From Aquipseudomonas alcaligenes MRY13-0052 (GTDB lineage Bacteria > Pseudomonadota > Gammaproteobacteria > Pseudomonadales > Pseudomonadaceae): DNA of 64,000 nucleotides. Positions 41,740 to 50,050 of the stretch are shown one piece after another; position 1 is the stretch's first letter; each line of letters begins with the position of its first letter. Under the pieces are notes generated by a model. It ran no database searches and was not told where the DNA came from. It saw nothing but the letters and a program-made list of their open reading frames with translations. Made by a program: the position numbers and the translations under genes. The stretch covers positions 1 through 64,000 of the forward strand of contig BATO01000004.1 in assembly GCA_000474255.1 (NCBI GenBank), written 5' to 3'.

Positions 41740-41766
41740 GTGCCGGAGCCAGGATCCGGCACTTTT
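41740..41766 (+). promoter_or_regulatory. hairpin with T-run in the kauB leader
   Basis: Perfect 8-bp inverted repeat GTGCCGGA/TCCGGCAC with a 7-base loop followed by TTTT, ending 22 bases before the kauB ATG. A TTGACA hexamer directly precedes it (41734-41739), without a matching -10 at 16-18 bases. It looks like a terminator, attenuator or operator in the leader. The rest of the gap from 41481 to 41650 shows no gene. Confidence 0.5.
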
Positions 41767-41788
41767 CTACTAATAAGAGGAATGCCCC

Positions 41789-43282
41789 ATGACCACCCTG
41801 ACTCGTGCCGACTGGGAACAGCGCGCCAAGTCCCTGCAGATCGAAACCCGTGCCTTCGTCCATGGCGAGTACACCCACGCCGTTTCCGGCGCGACCTTCG
41901 ACTGCATCAGCCCGGTGGATGGGCGCGTGCTGGGTCAGGTCGCCAGCTGTGACCTGGCCGATGCCGAGCTGGCGGTGAAGGATGCCCGCGCCGTCTTCGA
42001 GTCCGGTGTCTGGTCGCGCCTCGCGCCCACCGCGCGCAAGGAAGTGATGATCCGCTTCGCCGACCTGATCGACGCACATGGCGAAGAGCTGGCGCTACTG
42101 GAAACCCTGGACATGGGCAAGCCGATCAGCGACTCGCTGAACATCGACGTCTCCAGCGCTTCCCGCGCCATCCGCTGGAGCGGCGAGGCCATCGACAAGA
42201 TCTACGACGAAGTCGCGGCCACCCCGCACAACGAACTGGGCCTGGTGACCCGCGAGCCGGTGGGCGTGGTCGCCGCCATCGTGCCCTGGAACTTCCCTCT
42301 GTTGATGACCTGCTGGAAGCTCGGCCCGGCGCTGTCCACCGGCAACTCGGTGGTGCTCAAGCCGTCCGAGAAGTCGCCGCTGACCGCTATCCGCATCGCC
42401 CAGCTGGCCATCGAGGCCGGCATCCCCGCCGGCGTGTTCAACGTGCTGCCGGGTTTCGGCCACACCGTGGGCAAGGCCCTGGCCCTGCACATGGACGTCG
42501 ACACCCTGGTGTTCACCGGCTCCACCAAGATCGCCAAGCAACTGATGATCTATGCCGGCGAATCCAACATGAAGCGCGTCTGGCTGGAAGCCGGCGGCAA
42601 GAGCCCGAACATCGTCTTCGCCGACGCGCCTGATCTGCAGGCCGCCGCCGACGCCGCCGCGGGCGCCATCGCCTTCAACCAGGGCGAGGTCTGCACCGCT
42701 GGCTCGCGCCTGCTGGTGGAGCGTTCGATCAAGGACAAATTCGTGCCCATGGTGGTCGCGGCGATCAAGACCTGGAAGCCGGGCAACCCGCTTGACCCGG
42801 AAACCAACGTCGGTGCGCTGGTCGACACCACCCAGATGAACAACGTGCTGTCCTACATCCAGGCCGGCCATGACGACGGCGCCAAGCTGGTGGCCGGCGG
42901 CAAGCGCGTGATGGAAGAGACCGGCGGCACCTACGTCGAGCCGACCATCTTCGACGGCGTGGACAACGCCATGCGCATCGCCAAGGAAGAGATCTTCGGC
43001 CCGGTGCTTTCGGTCATCGCCTTCGACGACGTGACGGATGCCATCGCCATCGCCAACGACACCGTCTACGGCCTGGCCGCTGCGGTCTGGACCAGCAACC
43101 TGTCCAAGGCCCACCTGACCGCCAAGGCGCTGCGCGCCGGCAGCGTCTGGGTCAACCAGTACGACGGTGGCGACATGACCGCGCCCTTCGGCGGCTTCAA
43201 GCAGTCGGGCAACGGCCGCGACAAGTCGCTGCACGCGTTCGACAAGTACACCGAGCTGAAATCCACCTGGATCAAGCTCTGA
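41789..43282 (+). CDS. kauB: NAD(P)-dependent aldehyde dehydrogenase, KauB-like
   Basis: A 497-residue aldehyde dehydrogenase. Key residues are the catalytic Cys302 in FNQGEVCTAGSR, the general base Glu in LEAGGKSPN (near 268), NAD-binding VVLKPSEKSPLTA and FTGSTKIAK, and the closing segment PFGGFKQSGNGRDKSLHAFDKYTELKSTW. Length and position between rpmB-rpmG and the Lrp/dadA block match P. aeruginosa KauB, which oxidises 4-guanidinobutyraldehyde and aminoaldehydes of polyamine catabolism (recall, not searched). The gabT2-like transaminase that I recall beside it in P. aeruginosa is not present here. RBS AAGAGGAA is 7 bases upstream. Confidence 0.87.
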   Translation: MTTLTRADWEQRAKSLQIETRAFVHGEYTHAVSGATFDCISPVDGRVLGQVASCDLADAELAVKDARAVFESGVWSRLAPTARKEVMIRFADLIDAHGEELALLETLDMGKPISDSLNIDVSSASRAIRWSGEAIDKIYDEVAATPHNELGLVTREPVGVVAAIVPWNFPLLMTCWKLGPALSTGNSVVLKPSEKSPLTAIRIAQLAIEAGIPAGVFNVLPGFGHTVGKALALHMDVDTLVFTGSTKIAKQLMIYAGESNMKRVWLEAGGKSPNIVFADAPDLQAAADAAAGAIAFNQGEVCTAGSRLLVERSIKDKFVPMVVAAIKTWKPGNPLDPETNVGALVDTTQMNNVLSYIQAGHDDGAKLVAGGKRVMEETGGTYVEPTIFDGVDNAMRIAKEEIFGPVLSVIAFDDVTDAIAIANDTVYGLAAAVWTSNLSKAHLTAKALRAGSVWVNQYDGGDMTAPFGGFKQSGNGRDKSLHAFDKYTELKSTWIKL

Positions 43283-43352
43283 AAAAGGGCGGCATGACCG
43301 CCTGACAAGGTCCGCCTTCCTTCGGGAGGCCGGCTCCCCTGGAGCCACACCT

Positions 43353-43389
43353 GCGGCCGGGTTTCCTTCACAGGAGCCCGGCCGCTTTT
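43353..43389 (+). terminator. terminator between kauB and MFS gene
   Basis: A 9-bp stem GCGGCCGGG/CCCGGCCGC with a 15-base loop, then TTTT and further T-rich sequence. It lies 71 bases beyond kauB. Confidence 0.82.
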
Positions 43390-43447
43390 GCTTTTCTGCC
43401 TGCCAGAATCCCCCGGGATGCTGGCCCATGGAACGGAGGACACCGCC

Positions 43448-44611
43448 ATGCGTTGGGGGACCTACTTCGCCGTCTGCGGCGCGGTGATCAGCATCGGGCT
43501 CGCGCTGGGCGTGACCATGCCCCTGGTCTCGTTGCGCCTGGAAAGCTGGGGCTATGACGCCTTCGCCATCGGTGTGATGGCCGGCACCCCGGCGGTGGGC
43601 GTGCTGCTCGGCGCTTCCCTGGCAGGGCGCCTCGCCGCGCGCTTCGGCACCACTCCCCTGATGCAGCTGTGCCTGCTGGTCAGCGCCGTCTCGGTGGCGA
43701 TGCTGGCGCTGGTGCAGAGCTACCCCATCTGGCTGGCCCTGCGCCTGTTCATTGGCGTGGCGCTGACGGTGGTATTCATCCTCGGCGAGAGCTGGATCAA
43801 CCAGTTGGCCGTGGAAAAGTGGCGCGGGCGCCTGGTGGCGTTGTACGGCACCGGCTACGCCCTGAGCCAGCTGTCCGGGCCGCTGCTGCTCAGCGTGCTG
43901 GGTACCGGCAACGACCTCGGCTTCTGGACCGGTACCGGCCTGCTGGTAGGCGGCTCGTTGTTGCTGCTGGGGCGCACCGGCGCGCCCAGCGTGGACGCCC
44001 ACAGCGCCTCGGGGCGCGGCCTGCTGACCTTCTGTGCACGGTTGCCGACCATCGCCTGGGCGGTGGTGCTGTTCGCCGCCTTCGAGGCGATGATGCTGAC
44101 CCTGCTGCCCATCTACGGCCTGCGCCAGGGCTTCAACCAGGAAGTGGCGTTGCTGATGGCCAGCGTGGTGGTGGTCGGCGATGCCGCCTTGCAGCTGCCC
44201 ATCGGCCTGCTGGCGGACCACATGTCGCGACGTACGCTGTTCCGCGGCTGCGGGCTGGCCCTGCTGCTGTCCAGCCTGAGTATTCCCCTGTTCCTACACA
44301 CGCCGCTGATCTGGCCGATCTGGGTGATATTCGGTGCCAGCGCGGGCGGGCTCTTCACCCTGGCGCTTATTCTTATCGGCGAGCGCTACCGGGATGACGA
44401 ATTGGTGCGTGCCAACGCCCATGTCGCCCAGCTCTGGGGCATCGGCTGCCTGATCGGCCCGCTGGTCACCGGTGCCGCCAGCCAGTGGATCAGCGGCCAT
44501 GCACTGCCGTTGATGATGGCCATCGGCGCAGCCGGCTTCGTCTGGCTGGCCTGGACCCGCGAGCTGTTCGACGACGAGGGTGGCGAGCCGGCCGTGACCG
44601 GAAACCCCTGA
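43448..44611 (+). CDS. MFS transporter
   Basis: A 387-residue inner-membrane protein with about 12 hydrophobic helices. Typical features are the first-helix MRWGTYFAVCGAVISIGLALGVTMPLVSLRLESWGYDAFAIGVMAGTPAVGVLLGASLAGRLAARFG (helix 1 and 2 with a loop-2 GRLAARFG) and a late ERYRDDELVRANAHVAQLWGIGCLIGPLVTG. The GGAGG site 7 bases upstream supports ATG 43448; a longer ORF has no such site. Its placement beside polyamine genes suggests uptake or export of a related compound (inference). Convergent with the PLD gene, with a 1-base gap between stops. Confidence 0.86.
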   Translation: MRWGTYFAVCGAVISIGLALGVTMPLVSLRLESWGYDAFAIGVMAGTPAVGVLLGASLAGRLAARFGTTPLMQLCLLVSAVSVAMLALVQSYPIWLALRLFIGVALTVVFILGESWINQLAVEKWRGRLVALYGTGYALSQLSGPLLLSVLGTGNDLGFWTGTGLLVGGSLLLLGRTGAPSVDAHSASGRGLLTFCARLPTIAWAVVLFAAFEAMMLTLLPIYGLRQGFNQEVALLMASVVVVGDAALQLPIGLLADHMSRRTLFRGCGLALLLSSLSIPLFLHTPLIWPIWVIFGASAGGLFTLALILIGERYRDDELVRANAHVAQLWGIGCLIGPLVTGAASQWISGHALPLMMAIGAAGFVWLAWTRELFDDEGGEPAVTGNP

Positions 44612-44612
44612 G

Positions 44613-46160
44613 TCAGAGCATCCGCTCCAGGCCCACGCGCTCGGCGAACCAGGCATTGAAATGCCGCCACAGGCTACCCGGCTCCTGCCGCAGTACCTGC
44701 TGGCGGCCGCCCTCCTCCGTCATCCACTCCATGCCGCCGTCCGGCTGCAGGCGCACCTGGTAGCTGCGCCCGGGGCTCATGCCCTCCAGGGCCAGGCGGC
44801 GCAGGTGTGCGCTCAGTTCCGGGCTGTCGATCAGCACACCGACCTCGGTGTTCCACAGCACCGAGCGCGGGTCGAAGTTGAAGGAGCCGATGAAGGCGTG
44901 GCGCTGGTCGAGGATCATCGCCTTGCTGTGCAGGCTGGAGTTGGAAGAGCCGCTGAAACTGTACTCGCCGCTGCCGGCGCCATCCCCGGCCTGGCGACGC
45001 AGCTCGAACAAGCGGACGCCATGCTCCAGCAGCCGCTGGCGATAGGGCGCGTAGCCGCCATGCACGGCGGGCACGTCGGTGGCCTCCAGGGCGTTGGTCA
45101 GCAGGCGGATGTCGACGCCGGCGTCGGCCTTGCCGACGAGGTAGTCCATGCCCTCCCGGGCGGGCACGAAGTAGGCCGAGATCAGCACCAGGTCCTGCTT
45201 CACCCCGGCCAGCACCGGCTGCAACTGGTTGGCCAGGAGCAAGTGCGGGTCGGGTGTGCCACTGGCCAGGACCTTGCTCGGCGCGTCCCACAGGGCGCTG
45301 GCCGGTGCCCAGATCAGTTCGCGCAGCCAGAGGTCGAGTCGCGGGTCGTCGCGGTAGGTATGCAGCCGGTCGTACAGGGTCTTCTGCTGTACTCGCGCTT
45401 CGGCCAGGTAGCCCCGCAGGCGCTGGCGCGCCTCGTCCAGCTCCTGGCGTTGCGGCTGGCGCCAGAGGAACTGCTGGATGGGCTTGCTCAGCGCGCTGTT
45501 CCAGTACTGGTCGAAGCTCTGCCCCAGCTGTTCCGCCACCGGGCCGATGGCCAGCAGGTCGATGTCGGTGAAGTGGAGGCTGGGCTCGGCGTCGAAGTAT
45601 TCATCCCCCAGGTTGCGCCCGCCGACGATGGCCGCCGCGTTGTCGGCCAGCCACAGCTTGTTGTGCATGCGCCGGTGCTGCTGGCCCAGGTCCAGCGCCC
45701 TGCCGAGGGTCCGCGTGACGCCGGTGACGCGGCCGAGGTGCAGGGGGTTGAACAGCCGCACCTGGATATTCGGGTGTGCGGTCAGCAGCGCGATGCTGGC
45801 GTCGCGGCCGTCGCTGCTGGTGTCGTCGAGCAGCAGGCGCACACGCACGCCGCGGTCGGCGGCGCGTAGCAGTTCGTCGAACAGGGCACGGGTGGAGAGG
45901 CCGTCATGGACGATGTAGTACTGCAGGTCGAGGCTGCTGCGGGCCGAGCGGATCAGCTCGGCGCGGGCGCTGTACGCCTCGTTGCTGGCGGGCAGCAGGC
46001 GGAAGCCGGATTGCCCCGGGTGCGCGGCCGCCAGTGCCTGCAGGCGCTGGCCGAAGGGCGACGCTGCAACGGCGATCGCCTGGCTCGGGGGGGCCGGGGG
46101 CGGGCTGGCGCAGCCGCCGAGTGCGGCCAGCAGGCAGATGAATAGCAGGGGAATGCGCAC
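44613..46160 (-). CDS. phospholipase D-like lipoprotein (cardiolipin-synthase superfamily)
   Basis: A 515-residue exported protein of the PLDc superfamily. The N-terminus is a lipoprotein signal with lipobox LGGC (Cys17), followed by Ala, suggesting outer-membrane anchoring. Two HKD motifs are present: HNKLWLADNAAAIVGGRN (His166) and HSKAMILDQRHAFIGSFN (His411), with the surrounding LDLQYYIVHDGLSTR. Members include cardiolipin synthases and endonucleases. The lipid-modified, periplasm-facing version has unknown substrate. Downstream (87 bases) of the FAD oxidase on the same strand. Confidence 0.85.
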   Translation of the reverse strand: MRIPLLFICLLAALGGCASPPPAPPSQAIAVAASPFGQRLQALAAAHPGQSGFRLLPASNEAYSARAELIRSARSSLDLQYYIVHDGLSTRALFDELLRAADRGVRVRLLLDDTSSDGRDASIALLTAHPNIQVRLFNPLHLGRVTGVTRTLGRALDLGQQHRRMHNKLWLADNAAAIVGGRNLGDEYFDAEPSLHFTDIDLLAIGPVAEQLGQSFDQYWNSALSKPIQQFLWRQPQRQELDEARQRLRGYLAEARVQQKTLYDRLHTYRDDPRLDLWLRELIWAPASALWDAPSKVLASGTPDPHLLLANQLQPVLAGVKQDLVLISAYFVPAREGMDYLVGKADAGVDIRLLTNALEATDVPAVHGGYAPYRQRLLEHGVRLFELRRQAGDGAGSGEYSFSGSSNSSLHSKAMILDQRHAFIGSFNFDPRSVLWNTEVGVLIDSPELSAHLRRLALEGMSPGRSYQVRLQPDGGMEWMTEEGGRQQVLRQEPGSLWRHFNAWFAERVGLERML

Positions 46161-46247
46161 GTCGGCCTCCGACTCGCCGGGTCCTTGAGCTCAGACGCCA
46201 GCGCAGCCGGAAGATTCAGGCAGCCCGCGTGTGGCGCGGGGCGAGGG

Positions 46248-47579
46248 TCATTTCGCCAGGCTGTTGCCGACGTTTTCCTTGATCCGGTACCAGAGCATGC
46301 CGAGAGCCAGCAAGGGTGAGCGCAGCAGCTTGCCGCCGGGGAAGGTGATGTGCGGCACCTTGGCGAACACGTCGAAACCGTTGCTCTGCTCGCCGCTGAT
46401 GGCTTCGGCCAGCAGCTTGCCCGCCAGGTGGGTGGCGTTGACCCCGTGGCCCGAGTAGGCCTGGGCGAAGTAGACGTTGGGCTGGTCCGGCAGGCGGCCG
46501 ATCTGCGGCAGGCGGTTGGCACCGATACCGATCATCCCGCCCCACTGGTAGTCGATGCGCACATCGGCCAGCTGGGGGAAGACGTCCAGCATCTTCGGCC
46601 GCATATAGGCGGCGATGTCCGCGGGGTCGCGGCCGGAATAGTGGCAGGCGCCGCCGAACAGCAGGCGGTTGTCGGCGGAAAGACGGTAGTAGTCCAGGGC
46701 CACGCGCTGGTCGCACACCGCCATGTTCTGCGGCAGCAACTGCCGGGTGAGTGCCTCGGGCAGTTGCTCGGTGGCGATGACGTAGCTGCCCGCCGGCAGC
46801 ACCTTGCCGCCGAGTGTGGGGTTGAGGTCGTTGAGGTAGGCGTTGCAGCCGAGCACCAGGGTCTTCGCGCGGACCTGGCCCTGGGCGGTGTGCACCTTCA
46901 CTTCCGGGCCGTAATCGATGCGCAGTACCGCCGAGTGCTCGAAGATGCGCACGCCCAGCGAGCTGGCGGCGGCGGCTTCGCCCAGGGCCAGGTTGAGCGG
47001 GTGCAGGTGGCCGGAACCCATGTCGATCAGGCCGCCGGCGTAGCGATCGGAGCCCACCACGCTGCGCATCTCGCCCGGTTGCAGCAGGCGCATTTCATGG
47101 CGGTAGCCGAGGCTCTTCAGGTCTTCCAGGTCTTCGGCGAAGCCGGCGAGGTCACGGGCGGTGTTGGCCAGGTCGCAATAGCCCCAGGTCAGGTCGCAGT
47201 CGATGGCGAACTCTTCCACCCGCTGGCGCACCAGCTCCACCGCCTCCAGGCCCATCAGCTTGAGGGCGCGGACGCCGTCCTTGCCCACCACCGATTCGAA
47301 GTGCTCGACATCGTGGCCGACGCCGCGGATCAGCTGGCCGCCGTTGCGCCCGCTGGCACCCCAGCCCACCTTGTGCGCCTCCAGCAGCACCACCGAGAAG
47401 CCACGCTTGGCCAGTTCGATGGCCGTGTTCAGCCCGGAGAAGCCACCGCCGACGACGCAGACGTCGGCCACCTCCTCGCCCGCCAGCGGCGGATGTTCGA
47501 TACGACGGTTGGCGGTCGCGGCGTAGTAGGAGGGGGCGTGCTGGTCGCTGTGGACCGGATGGCGAACGCGGGCGTTCAT
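46248..47579 (-). CDS. FAD-dependent oxidoreductase, PauB-type
   Basis: A 443-residue flavoenzyme of the DAO family. The N-terminal Rossmann motif is DVCVVGGGFSGLNTAIELAKRG (about residues 39-60), with VVLLEAHKVGWGASGRNGGQL typical of the glycine oxidase/gamma-glutamylputrescine oxidase branch, and the C-terminal ADVRIDYQWGGMIGIGANRLPQIGRLP and FAQAYSGHGVNATHLAGKLLAEAI. By recalled synteny next to the lrp gene it corresponds to PauB4, an oxidase of gamma-glutamylated polyamines. The start at 47579 is chosen for the MNARVRHPVHSD beginning; longer frames lack a ribosome site. It supplies aldehyde substrates to a KauB-type dehydrogenase. Confidence 0.83.
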   Translation of the reverse strand: MNARVRHPVHSDQHAPSYYAATANRRIEHPPLAGEEVADVCVVGGGFSGLNTAIELAKRGFSVVLLEAHKVGWGASGRNGGQLIRGVGHDVEHFESVVGKDGVRALKLMGLEAVELVRQRVEEFAIDCDLTWGYCDLANTARDLAGFAEDLEDLKSLGYRHEMRLLQPGEMRSVVGSDRYAGGLIDMGSGHLHPLNLALGEAAAASSLGVRIFEHSAVLRIDYGPEVKVHTAQGQVRAKTLVLGCNAYLNDLNPTLGGKVLPAGSYVIATEQLPEALTRQLLPQNMAVCDQRVALDYYRLSADNRLLFGGACHYSGRDPADIAAYMRPKMLDVFPQLADVRIDYQWGGMIGIGANRLPQIGRLPDQPNVYFAQAYSGHGVNATHLAGKLLAEAISGEQSNGFDVFAKVPHITFPGGKLLRSPLLALGMLWYRIKENVGNSLAK

Positions 47580-47715
47580 GTGCGGAATCCTGATTATTAT
47601 GTTTGGAAAATTTGACGGAGGATAAGCACGAAGCACGCCAACCGCCAAGGGGCGTCCAGGAAAAATCCCTGTGCCTCGCAGGCAACTATCGGCAGGGGCG
47701 TCGGCGCCCCCGGCT

Positions 47716-48204
47716 TCACTCGGGAATGGGCAGGTTGAGGGATTCCTTGACCTCTTCCATCACGATGTAGGACTTCGACTCGCGCACGTGCGGCAGCTTC
47801 AACAGGATGTCGCCGAGCAGCTTGCGGTAGGAGGCCATTTCGTTGATCCGCGCCTTAACCAGGTAGTCGAAATCGCCGGAAACCAGGTGGCATTCGAGTA
47901 CATGGGGCAGCTTCAGCACGGCGCGGCGGAAGTCCTCGAAGGTATCGCCGGACTTGTAGTCCAGGCTGATCTCGACGAACACCAGCAGACTCGCCTTGAG
48001 GTGCTGCGGGTTCAGCCGGGCGTTGTAGCCCATGATGATCCCCTCGCGCTCCAGGCGACGTACGCGTTCGGTGCAGGGAGTGGTGGAGAGGCCGACCCGT
48101 TCGCCCAGCTCGGTGAAGGAGATACGTCCGTCCTCCTGGAGAATTCGTAAAATATTCCGGTCTATCTTGTCTAACTCACGACGCGATTGATGCTGGGTAC
48201 GCAT
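47716..48204 (-). CDS. dadR: Lrp/AsnC family regulator (DadR)
   Basis: A 162-residue leucine-responsive-type regulator, the size of DadR/Lrp in pseudomonads. The N-terminal helix-turn-helix has LDKIDRNILRILQEDGRISFTELGERVGLSTTPCTERVRRLEREGII, and the C-terminal RAM/AsnC effector domain has LVFVEISLDYKSGDTFEDFRRAVLKLPHVLECHLVSGDFDYLVKA. Divergent from dadA across 159 bases holding a strong dyad, so it almost certainly activates dadA in response to alanine, as reported for P. aeruginosa DadR. The start is MRTQHQSRRELD; the frame extends 16 codons upstream without a good site. Confidence 0.93.
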   Translation of the reverse strand: MRTQHQSRRELDKIDRNILRILQEDGRISFTELGERVGLSTTPCTERVRRLEREGIIMGYNARLNPQHLKASLLVFVEISLDYKSGDTFEDFRRAVLKLPHVLECHLVSGDFDYLVKARINEMASYRKLLGDILLKLPHVRESKSYIVMEEVKESLNLPIPE

Positions 48205-48252
48205 GGTGGATGCCCCTCCGCAAAAGCCGTATTGGCCAAGAATTATCGCCAA

Positions 48253-48268
48253 ATATAGCTGGCTATAT
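48253..48268 (+). promoter_or_regulatory. perfect dyad upstream of dadA, candidate DadR/Lrp site
   Basis: ATATAGC-TG-GCTATAT, a perfect 7-bp inverted repeat. Its centre is about 46 bases before the expected start of the dadA transcript, a usual place for an activator. It resembles an Lrp-type AT-rich palindrome. Confidence 0.6.
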
Positions 48269-48319
48269 AGTGAATATCACTGGGGCGCTCTTCATATACT
48301 GCGCGGCATCTACGCTCAA

Positions 48320-48327
48320 AATAACAA
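48320..48327 (+). promoter_or_regulatory. A-rich AAnAAnAA motif in the dadA leader
   Basis: AATAACAA, a perfect AAnAAnAA match within AAAATAACAAAC, 27 bases before the GGAGG site and 36 before the dadA ATG. It is of the type used by Hfq/Crc for catabolite control; in this location it would restrain dadA translation when a preferred carbon source is present (inference). Confidence 0.4.
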
Positions 48328-48363
48328 ACGCAGCGGTTACCCCCGTTTGCGCTGGAGGCAGAC

Positions 48364-49662
48364 ATGCGAGTGATGGTGCTGGGCAGCGGTGTGATCGGTA
48401 CGGCGAGTGCCTACTATCTGGCCCGGGAAGGCTTCGAAGTCGTGGTGGTCGATCGGCAGAGCGCCGTCGCCATGGAAACCTCCTTCGCCAACGCCGGCCA
48501 GGTCTCCCCCGGCTATGCCTCGCCCTGGGCCGCTCCCGGCGTGCCGCTGAAGGCCATCAAGTGGCTGCTGCAGAAGCACGCGCCCTTGGCCATCAAGGCC
48601 ACTGGCGACATCGGCCAGTACCTGTGGATGGCGCAGATGCTGCGCAACTGCACCGCTTCGCGCTATGCCGTGAACAAGGAGCGCATGGTGCGCCTGTCCG
48701 AGTACAGCCGCGACTGCCTCGACGAACTCCGTGCCGAAACCGGCATCGCCTATGAAGGCCGCCAGCTCGGCACCACCCAACTGTTCCGCACCCAGGCCCA
48801 GCTCGACGCCGCCGCCAAGGACATCGCCGTGCTGAAAAGCTCCGGCGTGCCCTATGAAGTGCTCGACCGTGCCGGCATCGCCCGTGCCGAGCCGGCCCTG
48901 GCCAAGGTCACCGAAAAGCTGGCCGGCGCCCTGCGCCTGCCCAACGACCAGACCGGCGACTGCCAGATGTTCACCACCCGCCTCGCCGAGATGGCCCGTG
49001 GCCTGGGCGTGGAATTCCGCTTCGGCCAGGACATCCAGCGCCTGGACTTCGCCGGTGATCGCATCAACGGCGTGTGGATCGACGGCAAGCTGGAGACCGC
49101 CGACCGCTACGTGCTGGCCCTCGGCAGCTACAGCCCGCAGCTGCTCAAACCGCTGGGCATCAAGGCGCCGGTGTACCCGCTCAAGGGTTACTCGTTGACC
49201 GTGCCCATCACCAACCCGGACATGGCGCCCGCCTCGACCATCCTCGACGAGACCTACAAGGTCGCCATCACCCGCTTCGACGACCGCATCCGCGTGGGCG
49301 GCATGGCCGAGATCGCCGGTTTCGACCTGTCGCTTAACCCGCGTCGCCGCGAAACCCTGGAAATGATCACCGCCGACCTCTACCCCCAGGGCGGCGACCT
49401 GACTCGCGCCGAGTTCTGGACCGGCCTGCGCCCGGCGACCCCGGACGGCACGCCGATCGTGGGCGCGACCCCGTTCCGCAACCTGTTCCTGAATACCGGA
49501 CACGGTACCCTTGGCTGGACCATGGCCTGCGGTTCCGGCCGCCTGCTCGCCGACCTGATGGCGCGCAAGCGTCCGCAGATCAGCGCCGAAGGCCTGGATA
49601 TCTTCCGTTATGGCAACACCAAGGAGAGCCAGAAACATGTCACTACAGCGCCTGCGCACTGA
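48364..49662 (+). CDS. dadA: D-amino acid dehydrogenase DadA
   Basis: A 432-residue FAD enzyme oxidising D-alanine and other D-amino acids to the keto acid and ammonia, with electrons passed to the respiratory chain. It has the N-terminal FAD site [60 protein letters not shown], and the C-terminal [47 protein letters not shown]. It is divergent from dadR, and its end overlaps the ridA-like gene by 26 bases. Confidence 0.97.
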   Translation: MRVMVLGSGVIGTASAYYLAREGFEVVVVDRQSAVAMETSFANAGQVSPGYASPWAAPGVPLKAIKWLLQKHAPLAIKATGDIGQYLWMAQMLRNCTASRYAVNKERMVRLSEYSRDCLDELRAETGIAYEGRQLGTTQLFRTQAQLDAAAKDIAVLKSSGVPYEVLDRAGIARAEPALAKVTEKLAGALRLPNDQTGDCQMFTTRLAEMARGLGVEFRFGQDIQRLDFAGDRINGVWIDGKLETADRYVLALGSYSPQLLKPLGIKAPVYPLKGYSLTVPITNPDMAPASTILDETYKVAITRFDDRIRVGGMAEIAGFDLSLNPRRRETLEMITADLYPQGGDLTRAEFWTGLRPATPDGTPIVGATPFRNLFLNTGHGTLGWTMACGSGRLLADLMARKRPQISAEGLDIFRYGNTKESQKHVTTAPAH

Positions 49663-49990
49663 AGCCCGCTACAGCGAGATCGTCATCCACAACGGCACTG
49701 TCTACCTGGCGGGCCAGCTGGATGAAGGGCTGAACCCGGGCATCGAGCGCCAGACCCGCGAAACCCTGGATGCCGTCGACCGCATGCTCGCCGAAGCCGG
49801 CACCGACAAGAGCCGCATCCTCTCGGTGACCATCTACCTGAATGACATCGACGCGGACTACGCCGGCATGAACGCCGTGTGGGACGCCTGGGTCGCCAAG
49901 GGCGCCGCCCCGGCCCGTGCCTGCGTTGAGGCGAAGATGTACTCGCCCGAGGTGCTGGTGGAAATGACCGTGGTTGCCGCCTTGCCCTGA
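49637..49990 (+). CDS. RidA-like protein linked to dadA
   Basis: A 117-residue protein of the RidA/YjgF/YER057c/UK114 family, shorter than the classical RidA at 23572. Family features are [46 protein letters not shown] and [25 protein letters not shown], including the Arg and terminal Glu positions. AAGGAG at 49621-49626 and ATG 49637 set the start inside the 3' end of dadA (26-base overlap). The overlap suggests it deaminates the imine intermediate formed when DadA oxidises D-amino acids (inference). A terminator separates it from alr. Confidence 0.9.
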   Translation: MSLQRLRTEARYSEIVIHNGTVYLAGQLDEGLNPGIERQTRETLDAVDRMLAEAGTDKSRILSVTIYLNDIDADYAGMNAVWDAWVAKGAAPARACVEAKMYSPEVLVEMTVVAALP

Positions 49991-50002
49991 ACCCTTGCTC
50001 TG

Positions 50003-50025
50003 CCCGGCGTCCGCGCCGGGTTTTT
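50003..50025 (+). terminator. intrinsic terminator between the RidA-like gene and dadX
   Basis: CCCGGCG/CGCCGGG stem with a 4-base loop then five T. It lies 12 bases past the ridA-like stop and 26 bases before the dadX ATG, so it may reduce read-through from dadA to dadX. The same spot could be an attenuating element for dadX. Confidence 0.85.
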
Positions 50026-50050
50026 CATATAACCAGAAGAAGCCTTTGCC

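Larger units (their letters stand above)
48205..48363 (+). promoter_or_regulatory. dadR-dadA divergent promoter region with -10 element
   Basis: A 159-base AT-rich gap. A clean -10 TATACT lies at 48295-48300, with no good -35 17 bases upstream, typical of an activator-dependent promoter. The dadA ribosome site GGAGG is at 48354-48358. The dyad at 48253-48268 and an A-rich motif at 48320-48327 are listed separately. Confidence 0.6.

Noticed and set aside
42095-44221. 708-codon minus-strand frame opposite kauB and the MFS gene
   Set aside because: Crosses a terminator and two coding regions on the other strand, with Gln/His/Gly-rich non-globular composition.
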